Shown here in pieces: positions 32,144 to 40,618 of a stretch of DNA of 64,000 bases; positions within the stretch are counted from its first letter, which is position 1, and the number at the start of each line of letters is the position of its first letter. This DNA is from Parerythrobacter lacustris. Its GTDB lineage: Bacteria > Pseudomonadota > Alphaproteobacteria > Sphingomonadales > Sphingomonadaceae. The notes under the pieces were generated by a model. The model was not told where the DNA came from and made no database searches. It saw only the letters and a list, made by a program, of their open reading frames with translations. The stretch is taken from contig NZ_JANKHH010000001.1 in assembly GCF_024626475.1 (NCBI RefSeq), positions 62,001-126,000 on the forward strand, in the 5' to 3' direction. The position numbers and the translations under genes are program-made.

Positions 32144-34051
32144 CTATTGCGTCGGGTTGGGCAAAACATCCTCGGACGTATCTTCGTCGGTTTCGACATC
32201 TTCCCCTTCTTCCTGAACGCTGCCCGTATAGGCAGCCTTGCCCATCGCTTGCTCGATCAGGCCGAGCAGGCGCTTTTGCCGATCCGTCATGAAGGCCTCG
32301 AACTGGTCTCCCCTGAGAAGGCTGGGATCGATCAGGTGCGATTGCAGATAGCTGTCCAGCTTATCGCCGCTGATCGGCGGCGTGGAGCTGTTCCCTTTCT
32401 CCAGCTTCGCCAGATATTCGCTGGGCGCAACGCCGCCGATGATTCTGTTGGTACGGTAGGAGAGGGGAGTCTTGTTGATGATCGAGTCGAATACGGCTGG
32501 CTTGATGCCCTGCGATTTGCACCAGTCCTGCGGGAAGATGTGGTGAATATCGACGTTCTCGCCGAAAAACACCGTGTGGTTGAATTTCTGGCCTGACCTG
32601 AAATCCTCCGCGCCTTCCTTCATCAGGAGCGCGTTCACTCCCTTGTAGGCGGCAGAAAGGCGCATCCGCATGGTTTTCAGGCGGTCGGCGCGGAAGATCG
32701 TTTCGCTGACCGTAGTGGGTTCCGGACCGCCCGTGAGCCAGCCGGGCACTTCCATGAAGTCTTTGGCAATGCGCGTTTCAACCGAGGAGCCATACAGCTC
32801 TCCGAAGACGCCATTCCAATACCATTGGATCAACTTCGCCCGGTTGGCTTCATGCTCCCAGGCATCGCCAATGTCGGCGAGGATCGCCGCCAGCGGCACG
32901 ATCTGCGACTGATAGGGCAGATCGAATATGCGATAAATATGGAGCATGTGCAGGAACTTCGCGGCCTGAACAAAACCGCGCTCCACCTGCGTTTCATATT
33001 TCTTGTAGGCTTCAAGCGGCAAGTCGAGGAGCGCCTGCCGGTTCCCGGAAACCGCTGGAAGTTCCTTGCCTTCTTTACCCGCCTGTTCGGCGACACGCCG
33101 CCGCTCTCGCGTGAAGAACAACGAGACCGCTTGCAGGAAGTCGGTATTGCCGACGCCTGCGAGAATACCGGCATTGGAGTCAGCAGGGCGAAGTGTATCA
33201 GCGAACCGCTGGTGACGGCCTTTTGCCGTATCGTCGCCATACCAGTCTTTGCGCAGCTCATGACCGGACGCGGCATACATTGCCGTGACCAGTTCGAAGG
33301 CATCGAGCGCCTTGCCGCCCGTATTCACCTTTTCGAACACGACGCAGACCGCTTCCTTCGAGGTCGACCGATCGAGCGCGATTACCGGCACACGATACAT
33401 CTTGAAGTTTTCCAGCACCGTTTTCTTGAAGGTGCGGAATTGCTCGCGCACCTCCTTGTGCTCGTCTCCCGCCCAATGATCGTTGAAACCGTCCTGCCAT
33501 GTGTCCCAATCGAACACCTGACTGACCGGGAACATCATCGCCGCATATTCATGTTTCGGCGTTGAAAGATCGAGCGCGATCTCCCGCCCGAAATCCGTGC
33601 GCTCCATCCGGTCTTCCGGCACTCCTATCACGGCCTCTTCGCGATCTACGGTGGGGTCAATCGCCTTGCCAATGTCGATATAGAACCAGCGTTTCACGCG
33701 TTTCTTTTTCGGAGTGACGGTTTCCACGACCTTGCCACGCAACGTCACCTGATAGAGCGATGTCATGCGTTGCTGACCATCGAGCAGGAGAGCTTGAGGG
33801 AGGGTTTGTCTGGCCTCCAGCGGCGCACCCTCAACAGGACGTGGCTTGAAATTGACCGGACCGCCCGTGTCGAGCGACATGAGTGCGCCTACCGGGAATG
33901 CCCTGGAAATTGAGGCAATGAGACTCTTGATCCGATCTTCGTCCCAGACCCAGCTCCGCTGGAAATCCGGCAATTGAATGATGCCCCGATGGCACTCATC
34001 CAGAAGCCGGTGAAGGTCGATAGGATTGGTCTGGAAGGTTGATCCTGCCAT
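32144..34051 (-). CDS. GmrSD-type type IV restriction enzyme (DUF262-DUF1524 fusion)
   Basis: GmrSD enzymes cut DNA with glucosylated hydroxymethylcytosine or other modified bases. The 635-residue protein has the GmrS/DUF262 part first: IIQLPDFQRSWVWDEDRI (about 24-41) and LLLDGQQRMTSLY (DGQQR at 91-95), the ParB-like NTP site. The GmrD/DUF1524 HNH part is C-terminal: VDIHHIFPQDWCK (about 499-511) with SIINKTPLSYRTNRIIGG. The tail is acidic. It stands alone in minus orientation between two copies of a backbone-gene end, which suggests independent insertion. It targets a modification class different from the type II pair. Confidence 0.92.
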   Translation of the reverse strand: MAGSTFQTNPIDLHRLLDECHRGIIQLPDFQRSWVWDEDRIKSLIASISRAFPVGALMSLDTGGPVNFKPRPVEGAPLEARQTLPQALLLDGQQRMTSLYQVTLRGKVVETVTPKKKRVKRWFYIDIGKAIDPTVDREEAVIGVPEDRMERTDFGREIALDLSTPKHEYAAMMFPVSQVFDWDTWQDGFNDHWAGDEHKEVREQFRTFKKTVLENFKMYRVPVIALDRSTSKEAVCVVFEKVNTGGKALDAFELVTAMYAASGHELRKDWYGDDTAKGRHQRFADTLRPADSNAGILAGVGNTDFLQAVSLFFTRERRRVAEQAGKEGKELPAVSGNRQALLDLPLEAYKKYETQVERGFVQAAKFLHMLHIYRIFDLPYQSQIVPLAAILADIGDAWEHEANRAKLIQWYWNGVFGELYGSSVETRIAKDFMEVPGWLTGGPEPTTVSETIFRADRLKTMRMRLSAAYKGVNALLMKEGAEDFRSGQKFNHTVFFGENVDIHHIFPQDWCKSQGIKPAVFDSIINKTPLSYRTNRIIGGVAPSEYLAKLEKGNSSTPPISGDKLDSYLQSHLIDPSLLRGDQFEAFMTDRQKRLLGLIEQAMGKAAYTGSVQEEGEDVETDEDTSEDVLPNPTQ

Positions 34052-34183
34052 CTGATGTTGCCCCTCTGTATGCTTGTCCGTCTACCCGCTTTGGTCGGGG
34101 CAGGATTCGGGTCTGTCAAATCCAGCATACTATGCCGGTAGCATCCCACTTAAGACCAATTAGTTGCTGTACCCCTGTATTAT

Positions 34184-34306
34184 GGCGTCCCCTTCGGGTC
34201 GCGCTTATGGCTTCGCCGCTGAAATCCGGAGCGGCTCCCGCTCATATATCCTAGTCCGAAGACTGGCGCCGAGGTGGCCGGGGAGCCGTTAAGCTCCCCG
34301 GCCACC
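34184..34306 (+). repeat. remnant of a backbone leader and 3' end of the 72-residue gene
   Basis: The 282-bp gap 34052-34333 has no intact gene. CCTAGTCCGAAGACTGGCGC and what follows match the 3' end of the 72-residue gene (encoding a PKPKTDAEAAG-like string), followed by a 14-bp stem hairpin GGTGGCCGGGGAGC/GCTCCCCGGCCACC (34273-34306). GGCGTCCCCTTCGGG at 34184-34198 recurs at 36624-36638 in the ArdC leader. The gap is thus a composite of decayed backbone pieces. Confidence 0.6.
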
Positions 34307-34333
34307 CTGGACGTGGAAAGGCGCTGACTAACG

Positions 34334-36526
34334 TTAGGCTGCCTTGGTCGGAAACGGCACGACGTTCCCCGTGGCACCCACCTCAGGAGCGTTTTCCGCT
34401 ACAAGACGGCGCATGGGAGCAATGACGAGCTGTTCCCACAGTGTGTTCGTAATTTCTTCCAATTTGTCCTTCAAATCGTCGCGCTTTTCAAACCAAGCCT
34501 CAAGATTACTGGCGACGCGACCCTTGAAGCCGGGACCGGCTCCCCACTGCGCAGCGCAGTGACCCCATATTGGAGCTTGCGATAGCGGCTCGCGGTACAC
34601 TTCCATCCCAGCCCGCTGCACCGCCTCCAGAAAGGCCGTGCGCGATGCAATGGCGCTACGACCCATCTGGTCGATTGTCTTGGACGCCAATTGCAGCCCT
34701 TCGTCGCTCTTGAGAACGGCCAAATAATCCTTGAGGGAGGCGAACCAGCGCTCGCTGCGTAGCCGAGCATCCCGTGCTGCGCCAACGCCAACATGATGGA
34801 TGACGTTCAACCCGGAATATTCGCCATTACGTCGCGTCGCTGCCCACAGAGTTGCCGCGTAACGGACGCTGCGGATCGTGGTCAGCGCCTCAGTGTAAGC
34901 ATGCCTTTCGCGCGCGTGGAGCGTCGCGTGGGTTTGAAGAAAGGAGTTCAGCCTTTCGGCTACTTCCTCCAGCGCTGCCGTGAGAGCCTGAGCCTCATGA
35001 TTCTTCATCACTTCATCCGCAGCGGCGCACAAGTCGAACAATCTGCTTTCGACCGTCGTACGCATTCGGTCCAATTGTCCAAACAGCGCCTCGCGCACGG
35101 GCGTCGGATCATCGGTCTGGACATTGAAGAAGACCATTGGCACACCCGCCAAATCCTCAGCGGCCAGTTCATTCTCCACCTGCATCTGCTTGAAGGCGTA
35201 GCCTTCCGTATCCTCCATCGCCAGTTCGCCAGCATCGTCCTTCATTGCGCGGGCTTCATCGGCACGTGGCAGGGCGAGGATCGATACTTTGCCCGTGTTG
35301 ACCGGTTCCGAGTAGGTTTGCTGCATATGCTGCAACAGGGAGCGCGTCGTGATCCCTGGGGCGTCATTGAAGCGCGTACAAAACACAACCGCAGTGCGCG
35401 GGTCTTTTAGACGTAAGTCCAAATCCTCGCGAACGGCTACGTCATCGACGCCTTTGGTGTCGATGACGCTGATTTCCATCTCGCCGAAAGTGCGACCGAA
35501 GTCGGGTACAATGAGATCAATGCTGGACGGCAGCGACACGTCCGGCAAGCGACCGTTATTCACTTCACGAAAGGTCTTCATTACCCATTCCATCGGGTTT
35601 TGGCGCGTTGCGCTGTCATACCAAAGTTCGCGGTGCGTTCGCTCTGGCAGGTTCATTAATTCCAGCATTCGCGTACGAAACTCATCCTCGCTGGAGCTTG
35701 ACGCGACCAGATCGGAAACCGGGTCAAAGTACGCGATTTTGCCATTTTCCATCGAGCGGCGGCGGGTCAGGCCAGACATGTTGCGAATCGCGCGGTCATG
35801 CTCGCGGCTAACGCCTGGTGTATCGGCTGATTCCTTCAATTCGCCTTTCAGCACCGCCCATCGCGCGGCGCAGAAATCTGATACCAATTCGCGCAGCTCA
35901 GCCTCCGGCATCGGCAGTAAGGAAATCCCGAATTCCGGCCCACGCTTGATATGCACCTCACAGATCGTCGTGCCGCCAGCACCCGTTTCGAGCACTGGAC
36001 GATCTATCGGTTTGGACGTCAGAGAAGGCGGAACCAAGAGGTCAAACAGGAAGCTTAACCCAGTTGATTTGCCGACGCCTATCGGTCCGATGAAGGCGAT
36101 GTTGTGGGTCATCTTCTGGAGATAGTTCGCGCCCTTGATAAGCGTCTCCTTGTGACGCTCGACCTGGCGGCGCAGCGGCCACGGGCGACTGTCATCCGCT
36201 AAAAATGCTTCAATATTCCCGAGTGCCTCGTCGGCGATCTCCAGGCAGGCGCGCTGTGGGTTAAAGAAGCTTGGCGGGGCGACGTGCTCCCAATCGCGGA
36301 CGCAGTAATCCTTATAAGCCCGCGCATGCGGAGACCCCAGCGCGGCAAGGGCATCAAGCACCTTGTCCACTTCTGCCTGTGACGTGACCTCCCCTTTTTC
36401 GATGCGAGAAACGCGGCTCTGATCGAGACCAGCTTCCGTCGCTAAAGCTGCTTGGGTAGCCCCCAACTCGGATCTCAGGCGAGCCAGGACGGCTCCATGC
36501 GATACATTTTCAAGCTGACTGATCAT
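34334..36526 (-). CDS. XRE-HTH / dynamin-like P-loop GTPase fusion
   Basis: The 730-residue protein starts with an XRE HTH (about 8-60: AVLARLRSELGATQAALATEAGLDQSRVSRIEKGEVTSQAEVDKVLDALAAL) and continues with a large GTPase: G1 FIGPIGVGKST (about 145-155), a switch-region TT in GAGGTTICEV, and G3-like VIDTKGVDD (about 350-358), then long helical regions. The ATG at 36526 has GGGAGA at 5 bp; upstream ATGs would run through the operator. The HTH and an upstream inverted repeat suggest autorepression that is relieved when the GTPase domain senses something. Membrane-remodelling GTPases occur in phage defence, but a role here is inference. Confidence 0.8.
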   Translation of the reverse strand: MISQLENVSHGAVLARLRSELGATQAALATEAGLDQSRVSRIEKGEVTSQAEVDKVLDALAALGSPHARAYKDYCVRDWEHVAPPSFFNPQRACLEIADEALGNIEAFLADDSRPWPLRRQVERHKETLIKGANYLQKMTHNIAFIGPIGVGKSTGLSFLFDLLVPPSLTSKPIDRPVLETGAGGTTICEVHIKRGPEFGISLLPMPEAELRELVSDFCAARWAVLKGELKESADTPGVSREHDRAIRNMSGLTRRRSMENGKIAYFDPVSDLVASSSSEDEFRTRMLELMNLPERTHRELWYDSATRQNPMEWVMKTFREVNNGRLPDVSLPSSIDLIVPDFGRTFGEMEISVIDTKGVDDVAVREDLDLRLKDPRTAVVFCTRFNDAPGITTRSLLQHMQQTYSEPVNTGKVSILALPRADEARAMKDDAGELAMEDTEGYAFKQMQVENELAAEDLAGVPMVFFNVQTDDPTPVREALFGQLDRMRTTVESRLFDLCAAADEVMKNHEAQALTAALEEVAERLNSFLQTHATLHARERHAYTEALTTIRSVRYAATLWAATRRNGEYSGLNVIHHVGVGAARDARLRSERWFASLKDYLAVLKSDEGLQLASKTIDQMGRSAIASRTAFLEAVQRAGMEVYREPLSQAPIWGHCAAQWGAGPGFKGRVASNLEAWFEKRDDLKDKLEEITNTLWEQLVIAPMRRLVAENAPEVGATGNVVPFPTKAA

Positions 36527-36548
36527 TCGAATCTCCCTTTCATGCAAC

Positions 36549-36584
36549 ATGTATGACTGATTGTATGCGCATGTGTCAATACAT
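36549..36584 (-). promoter_or_regulatory. operator-like inverted repeat before the HTH-GTPase gene
   Basis: ATGTATGAC (36549-36557) and GTCAATACAT (36575-36584) form an imperfect inverted repeat with an inner TTGTAT, 23-58 bp before the start. It is AT-rich compared with its surroundings and fits an XRE-type operator. Confidence 0.5.
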
Positions 36585-36957
36585 ATATGCAGCATGGTTG
36601 GATTTCGAGGGAATCTGCGTGCTGGCGTCCCCTTCGGGCTGGGCTCTATGGCTCGCGCCACCGAACCCGCTCACGCGGTTTCGTCCCGTTCGGGTGACGA
36701 TCCCTGACGCGGGCAGGGCGGCATTGGCCGCCCTGTGTCGAGCGCCGCCAGCGGCGCGGTTTTCATCAATTCGAGGAAGAAAGAGGCGCTGCCTCTCTCT
36801 CCCTGCAAGGTGCCGCTTTGGAGCCGTGGCTCGCTGCGCTGCGCCCGCACCACCCCCTGCACCGGACCTTGCTCCCTCTCTCTCCGCCCCTCGCCGGGTC
36901 GGCAGGGGTCATGCGCGGCGCATGACCCGCTGCGCGGATCAGAAGGAGGAAGGCACC
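36585..36957 (+). other. leader region of the ArdC-like gene
   Basis: No gene is seen. An open frame from 36553 joins the ArdC frame but reads as low-complexity, Arg/Pro-rich sequence. The region holds the repeat GGCGTCCCCTTCGGG (36624-36638) and a hairpin GGGTCATGC/GCATGACCC (36906-36928) about 30 bp before the start, followed by AAGGAGGA. The hairpin could influence translation or promoter use. Confidence 0.45.
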
Positions 36958-37860
36958 ATGAACAAACCCACATTCACCGACCCACATATCCGCATCACCA
37001 ACCGAATCCTCACCGAACTGGAAGAGGGAACCCGCCCTTGGCTGAAACCGTGGAGCGGGGGAGATATGGCCGCATCCCGAGGCGTCCGGCCATTAAGGGC
37101 GACCGGAGAACCCTATCGCGGAATCAATGTCCTCTTGCTTTGGCTTGAGGCCGAGGCCGCCGGTTATGCGTCACCCTCCTGGATGACCTACCGGCAGGCG
37201 CAGGCCTTGGGCGCACATGTTCGCAAAGGCGAGAACGGCGCGACCGTGGTTTACTACGGCGAGAGCAGAAAGGCCGTGCAGGACGAGGCGACCGGAGAGG
37301 ACAAGGAACGGGGCTTCCGTTTCCTGAAAACCTACACCGTGTTCAATGTGGCGCAGATCGAAGGCTTGCCTGATCGCTTCCACGCTATCCCGGAGCCATT
37401 GCCGGAGCTGAAGCGCATCGAGGCCGCAGAGGCGTTCTTTGAGCGCATCCCGGCGACCGTCCACCACGGCGGCGACCGTGCCTATTATGCGCCCGGAGCC
37501 GACCGGATTCAGTTGCCGCCCTTCGCGGCTTTCCACGACGCCCACGGCTATTACGCCACCCGAGGCCATGAAACTGTCCACTGGACGAGCCACAAGTCAC
37601 GGCTTGATCGCTCATTCGGGCGCGAGCGCTGGGGAGACGCTGGCTATGCCCGCGAAGAACTGGTCGCCGAGCTGGGCGCGGCCTTCCTCGCAGCTGACCT
37701 TGGCCTCTGTATTGAACCGAGGCCGGATCATGCCAGCTACATCGCAAGCTGGATTAGGGTCTTGCAGAACGACACCCGCGCCATAGTGCAGGCCGCTGCC
37801 CACGCTGAAAAGGCCGTGGCCTACCTCCATAGCGCTGCCGCGATGGCGGAGGCCGCGTGA
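36958..37860 (+). CDS. ArdC-like antirestriction protein with zincin-like domain
   Basis: ArdC proteins bind single-stranded DNA and protect incoming plasmid DNA from restriction in the new host. The 300-residue protein has the N-terminal ssDNA-binding part (ITNRILTELEEGTRPWLKPW, YRGINVLLLWLEAEAAGYASPSWMTYRQAQALGAHVRKGENGATVVYYG) and a C-terminal metallopeptidase-like domain with the zinc motif GHETVHWTSH (HETVH, about 203-207). AAGGAGGAAGGCACC precedes the ATG at 36958. It is near the right end and would be an early gene during transfer. A perfect 24-bp palindrome just after the stop may end its transcript. Confidence 0.92.
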   Translation: MNKPTFTDPHIRITNRILTELEEGTRPWLKPWSGGDMAASRGVRPLRATGEPYRGINVLLLWLEAEAAGYASPSWMTYRQAQALGAHVRKGENGATVVYYGESRKAVQDEATGEDKERGFRFLKTYTVFNVAQIEGLPDRFHAIPEPLPELKRIEAAEAFFERIPATVHHGGDRAYYAPGADRIQLPPFAAFHDAHGYYATRGHETVHWTSHKSRLDRSFGRERWGDAGYAREELVAELGAAFLAADLGLCIEPRPDHASYIASWIRVLQNDTRAIVQAAAHAEKAVAYLHSAAAMAEAA

Positions 37861-37878
37861 GCGCACCGCTGATCGAAG

Positions 37879-37902
37879 CCGCCCCGGCCATGGCCGGGGC
37901 GG
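37879..37902 (+). terminator. 24-bp perfect GC palindrome after the ArdC-like gene
   Basis: CCGCCCCGGCC and its complement GGCCGGGGCGG are joined by AT. The site lies 19 bp after the stop codon. It lacks a T run, so it may be a weak terminator or an RNA 3' end stabiliser. The 208 bp that follow up to the core hold no gene, only end repeats. Confidence 0.5.
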
Positions 37903-38032
37903 TAAGTGCCTGTTTACGAAGGGCAAAAGGAGGCAGAAAGGGAAGATTGGGATAGAAGTCAGACGCATCCGATTTTGGATTTACTTCGCCTGAAACCCAT
38001 GGAAATATGCCTTGTACCAGCCGCAATGCGTT

Positions 38033-38054
38033 TAGCACAAAGGCTAGCACAAAA
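38033..38054 (+). repeat. right arm-type integrase-site candidates (TAGCACAAA x2)
   Basis: TAGCACAAA at 38033-38041 and TAGCACAAAA at 38045-38054 are 12 bp apart, matching the pair beside the left core in sequence and orientation. They lie about 60-80 bp inside the right core. Confidence 0.65.
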
Positions 38055-38066
38055 TCACAAACCGCC

Positions 38067-38088
38067 CTGAATTAGCCTGATAATTCAG
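38067..38088. repeat. inverted repeat CTGAATTA/TAATTCAG near the right end
   Basis: An 8-bp perfect inverted repeat with a 6-bp spacer lies 22 bp before the right core, in locally AT-rich DNA. TTAGCCT also occurs twice here (38072 and 38093 regions). It may bind an excision factor or IHF. Confidence 0.4.
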
Positions 38089-38110
38089 CAACTTAGCCTA
38101 GACCCTATCA

Positions 38111-38120
38111 GACTTAAAAT
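38111..38120. other. attR core (GACTTAAAAT)
   Basis: This is an exact copy of the attL core. After it the host tRNA 3' half continues with CCCC, completing the anticodon stem of the original gene. The base before the core (A) does not pair as the host 5' half would, so a functional tRNA is not restored at this end. Confidence 0.88.
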
Positions 38121-38166
38121 CCCCCGGGCATTGCCCGTGTGGGTTCGAGTCCCACCACCCGCACCA
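38111..38166 (+). pseudogene. 3' half of the host tRNA-Leu(UAA)
   Basis: After the core come CCCC of the anticodon stem, variable arm GGGC-ATT-GCCC, T arm GTGGG-TTCGAGT-CCCAC, acceptor strand CACCCGC, discriminator A and encoded CCA. It complements 11235-11273 exactly. Upstream sequence (GACCCTATCA) does not resemble a tRNA 5' half, so the fragment cannot fold alone. Confidence 0.93.
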
Positions 38167-38288
38167 GACCTGCGTAATGGCAAGCAGAATTCCCTAACGC
38201 TGCATTAGTCATACCCTCGCTAGCGCTTGCTAACCCTTTCGGAGCAATAGGCTGAAGCAAGCCGTAACCGGCGCAGGGGTCCGATGCG

Positions 38289-38957
38289 ATGAATCTACAG
38301 CTGCCCGAGATGGAAGGGGCAAACGGACAGCCGGTCGCGATCGACGATCGCGCCGCGCCGCGCTTCACCTTGCTGATCCGTCCAGGCAAGCTGCATGTCG
38401 GCGAGGCCCAGTATCTTTGCGTGATTCGCGATATCTCCGCGACGGGCGTGAGCATCAGGCTGTTCCACCCGATCGATTGGCGCGGCCCGGTGGTGCTCGA
38501 GCTGCAAACCGGCGACTGCTACCCGGTCGAGCAAGTGTGGGATCGCGGGGCGGAGGCCGGATTCCGCTTCTTCGATCCGATCGAGGTCGACAGCGTGATC
38601 GGCCATTGCAGCCACTATCCGAAACGCGATCTGCGTTTCGAAATCCGCCTGCCGGTCGTCATCCAGGCGCAGGGACAGGCGTTCCCTGCAAGTGTCGCCA
38701 ACCTTTCACGCCAGGGTGCCTTGGTCGAGAGCGACGACATGTTCGCGATCGGGCAGGCTGTGATGCTCCAAGCGAAAGGCCTGTCGACGATCGAGGCACG
38801 TATCCGCTGGCGCAAGGCCAAGGCATACGGCCTGGTATTCGATACGACCTTCTCGCTGCAGCAACTCGCACTCGCACTCCAGCGATTCCAGCATGTCGCG
38901 CAACCGCCCAATCTCCCCTCCATGCGGATGTCCGGCACCGCTGCCGAACGGGATTAA
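38289..38957 (+). CDS. PilZ-domain protein, two repeats
   Basis: PilZ domains bind cyclic di-GMP. The 222-residue protein has two PilZ-like halves: about 15-105 (RAAPRFTLLIRPGKL...VIRDISATGVSIRLFHPIDWRGPVVLEL) and about 115-205 (KRDLRFEIRLPVVIQAQGQAFPASVANLSRQGALVESDDMFAIGQAVML). The second has RxxxR-like (KRDLRFEIR) and a degraded D/NxSxxG (NLSRQGA); the first has DISATG. The gene begins 122 bp after the broken tRNA gene, and the sequence between looks like an ordinary promoter region. It may link c-di-GMP to the envelope genes that follow. Confidence 0.85.
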   Translation: MNLQLPEMEGANGQPVAIDDRAAPRFTLLIRPGKLHVGEAQYLCVIRDISATGVSIRLFHPIDWRGPVVLELQTGDCYPVEQVWDRGAEAGFRFFDPIEVDSVIGHCSHYPKRDLRFEIRLPVVIQAQGQAFPASVANLSRQGALVESDDMFAIGQAVMLQAKGLSTIEARIRWRKAKAYGLVFDTTFSLQQLALALQRFQHVAQPPNLPSMRMSGTAAERD

Positions 38958-39016
38958 CCTTCTCCTAACCATTCCCTTTTACCTCCGGCTCAGAACTTTC
39001 GAACGGGGATCAATTC

Positions 39017-40594
39017 ATGGGCAATGCACGGGAACTCGAAGTCGATGTGGCGATCATCGGCGCCGGTCCTGCCGGGCTGACTGCGGGTTACCTGCTGACC
39101 AAGGCAGGCAAGACGGTCGCGATCATCGAGAAGGACGAGACCTATGTCGGCGGGATCAGCCGCACGGTCGAGCACGATGGATATCGCTTCGACATCGGCG
39201 GGCACCGGTTTTTCTCGAAAAGCGCAGCAGTGGTCGACCTGTGGAACGAGATCCTGCCCGACGATTTCATCCAGCGCCCGCGAATGAGCCGCATCTATTA
39301 CGAAGGCAAATTCTACAGCTACCCGCTGCGTGCCTTCGAAGCCCTGTGGAACCTCGGCATCCTGCGCTCGACCACCTGCATGGTGAGCTACGGCTGGGCC
39401 AAGCTGTTCCCTAACCGCAACGTAAAGAGCTTCGAGGACTGGACCAGCAACCAGTTCGGCAAGAAGCTCTATTCGATCTTCTTCAAGACCTACACCGAGA
39501 AGGTGTGGGGCATGCCGTGCAACGAAATGAGCGCCGACTGGGCCGCGCAGCGGATCAAGGGTCTCAGCCTGTGGGGCGCGGTAACCGACGGGCTCAAGCG
39601 CAGCCTCGGCCTCAACAAGAAGCCCAACGACGGACAGGCGGTCAAGACGCTGCTCGAAACCTTCCGCTACCCGCGCCTCGGCCCGGGGATGATGTGGGAA
39701 GCCGCGCGCGACAAGATCGTGGCCAGCGGCAAGGGCCAGGTGATCATGGGCCACGGACTCGAACAGCTCGCATCGGACGGCAAGGGCGGCTGGCGCATGA
39801 GCGCGGTCGGCAAGGACGGCAGCAAGCTGATCGTCCGCGCGGCGCACGCGATAAGCTCCGCCCCGATGCGCGAACTGGCCGCGCGCCTGCACCCGCTGCC
39901 CGATACGACGTGGAACGCCTCGAAGCTGAAATACCGCGACTTCCTCACCGTCGCGCTGATGGTCGAGGGCGAGGATCTGTTCCCCGACAACTGGATCTAT
40001 ATCCACGACAGCAAGGTGAAGGTCGGCCGCGTGCAGAACTTCCGCAGCTGGTCGCCCGAGATGATCCCCGATCCCGACATGGCATGCGTCGGCCTCGAAT
40101 ACTTCTGCTTCGAAGGCGACGGGCTGTGGTCGATGGACGACGGCGACCTCGTCAAGCTGGCGACCGACGAAATGGAAATTCTCGGGCTGGTCGACCGCAG
40201 CAAGGTCAAATCGGGTGCGGTGGTGCGGCAGGAAAAGGCCTATCCGGTCTATGACGAGGATTATGCGGCCAATGTCGAGGCGATGCGCTGCGAACTGGAG
40301 GAAAAACACCCTTCGCTGCACCTCGTGGGCCGCAACGGCATGCACCGCTACAACAATCAGGATCACGCGATGATGACCGCGATGCTGACGGTCGAGAACA
40401 TCCTCGCCGGGGAGCGCATCTACGACACCTGGTGCGTCAACGAGGATGCCGAATATCACGAAGCCGGCGACGAGGGCGCGGAAAAGGCGCTGCCGGCACG
40501 CGAGACGATCACCCCCGATCAGGCCGCCGCACTCGGCTCGGTGCGCGAGGTGCCCGGACGCATCAAGCCGGACGAAGGCCGCAAAGTCGCTTAA
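39017..40594 (+). CDS. NAD(P)/FAD-dependent oxidoreductase (UDP-galactopyranose mutase-like)
   Basis: The 525-residue flavoprotein has an N-terminal FAD site [31 protein letters not shown] (about 10-40, GxGxxG) and the [25 protein letters not shown] segment (about 47-71), which is characteristic of UDP-galactopyranose mutase and related sugar/lipid-linked oxidoreductases. Homologues often sit beside GtrA and polyprenyl-linked glycosyltransferases, as here. The substrate is unknown. GtrA follows after 24 bp. Confidence 0.88.
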   Translation: MGNARELEVDVAIIGAGPAGLTAGYLLTKAGKTVAIIEKDETYVGGISRTVEHDGYRFDIGGHRFFSKSAAVVDLWNEILPDDFIQRPRMSRIYYEGKFYSYPLRAFEALWNLGILRSTTCMVSYGWAKLFPNRNVKSFEDWTSNQFGKKLYSIFFKTYTEKVWGMPCNEMSADWAAQRIKGLSLWGAVTDGLKRSLGLNKKPNDGQAVKTLLETFRYPRLGPGMMWEAARDKIVASGKGQVIMGHGLEQLASDGKGGWRMSAVGKDGSKLIVRAAHAISSAPMRELAARLHPLPDTTWNASKLKYRDFLTVALMVEGEDLFPDNWIYIHDSKVKVGRVQNFRSWSPEMIPDPDMACVGLEYFCFEGDGLWSMDDGDLVKLATDEMEILGLVDRSKVKSGAVVRQEKAYPVYDEDYAANVEAMRCELEEKHPSLHLVGRNGMHRYNNQDHAMMTAMLTVENILAGERIYDTWCVNEDAEYHEAGDEGAEKALPARETITPDQAAALGSVREVPGRIKPDEGRKVA

Positions 40595-40618
40595 GTCGGA
40601 CATTGGGGGAACGAACAA

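Larger units (their letters stand above)
11264..38120. mobile_element. integrative mobilizable element in tRNA-Leu(UAA), about 26.8 kb
   Basis: The element is bounded by identical 10-bp cores GACTTAAAAT at 11264-11273 and 38111-38120, which lie in the anticodon stem-loop of the split host tRNA gene. Inside the left end are arm-like repeats and a tyrosine integrase; inside the right end are matching arm-like repeats. The element encodes a relaxase, a MobC-like accessory and a VirD4-type coupling ATPase but no recognisable mating-pore proteins, so it should be mobilised by a helper system. Cargo is mainly defence and antirestriction. It also carries a complete intron-containing tRNA-Leu(UAA). 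No excisionase was recognised. Confidence 0.9.

Noticed and set aside
36553-36957. N-terminal extension of the ArdC-like protein
   Set aside because: The extension is Arg/Pro/Ala-rich leader sequence. A strong RBS and a conserved start lie at 36958.
11235-38166. Trans-splicing of the two host tRNA halves into a functional tRNA
   Set aside because: The halves lack complementary flanking sequences, are 27 kb apart without evident promoters for the 3' half, and bacteria lack the archaeal splicing endonuclease.
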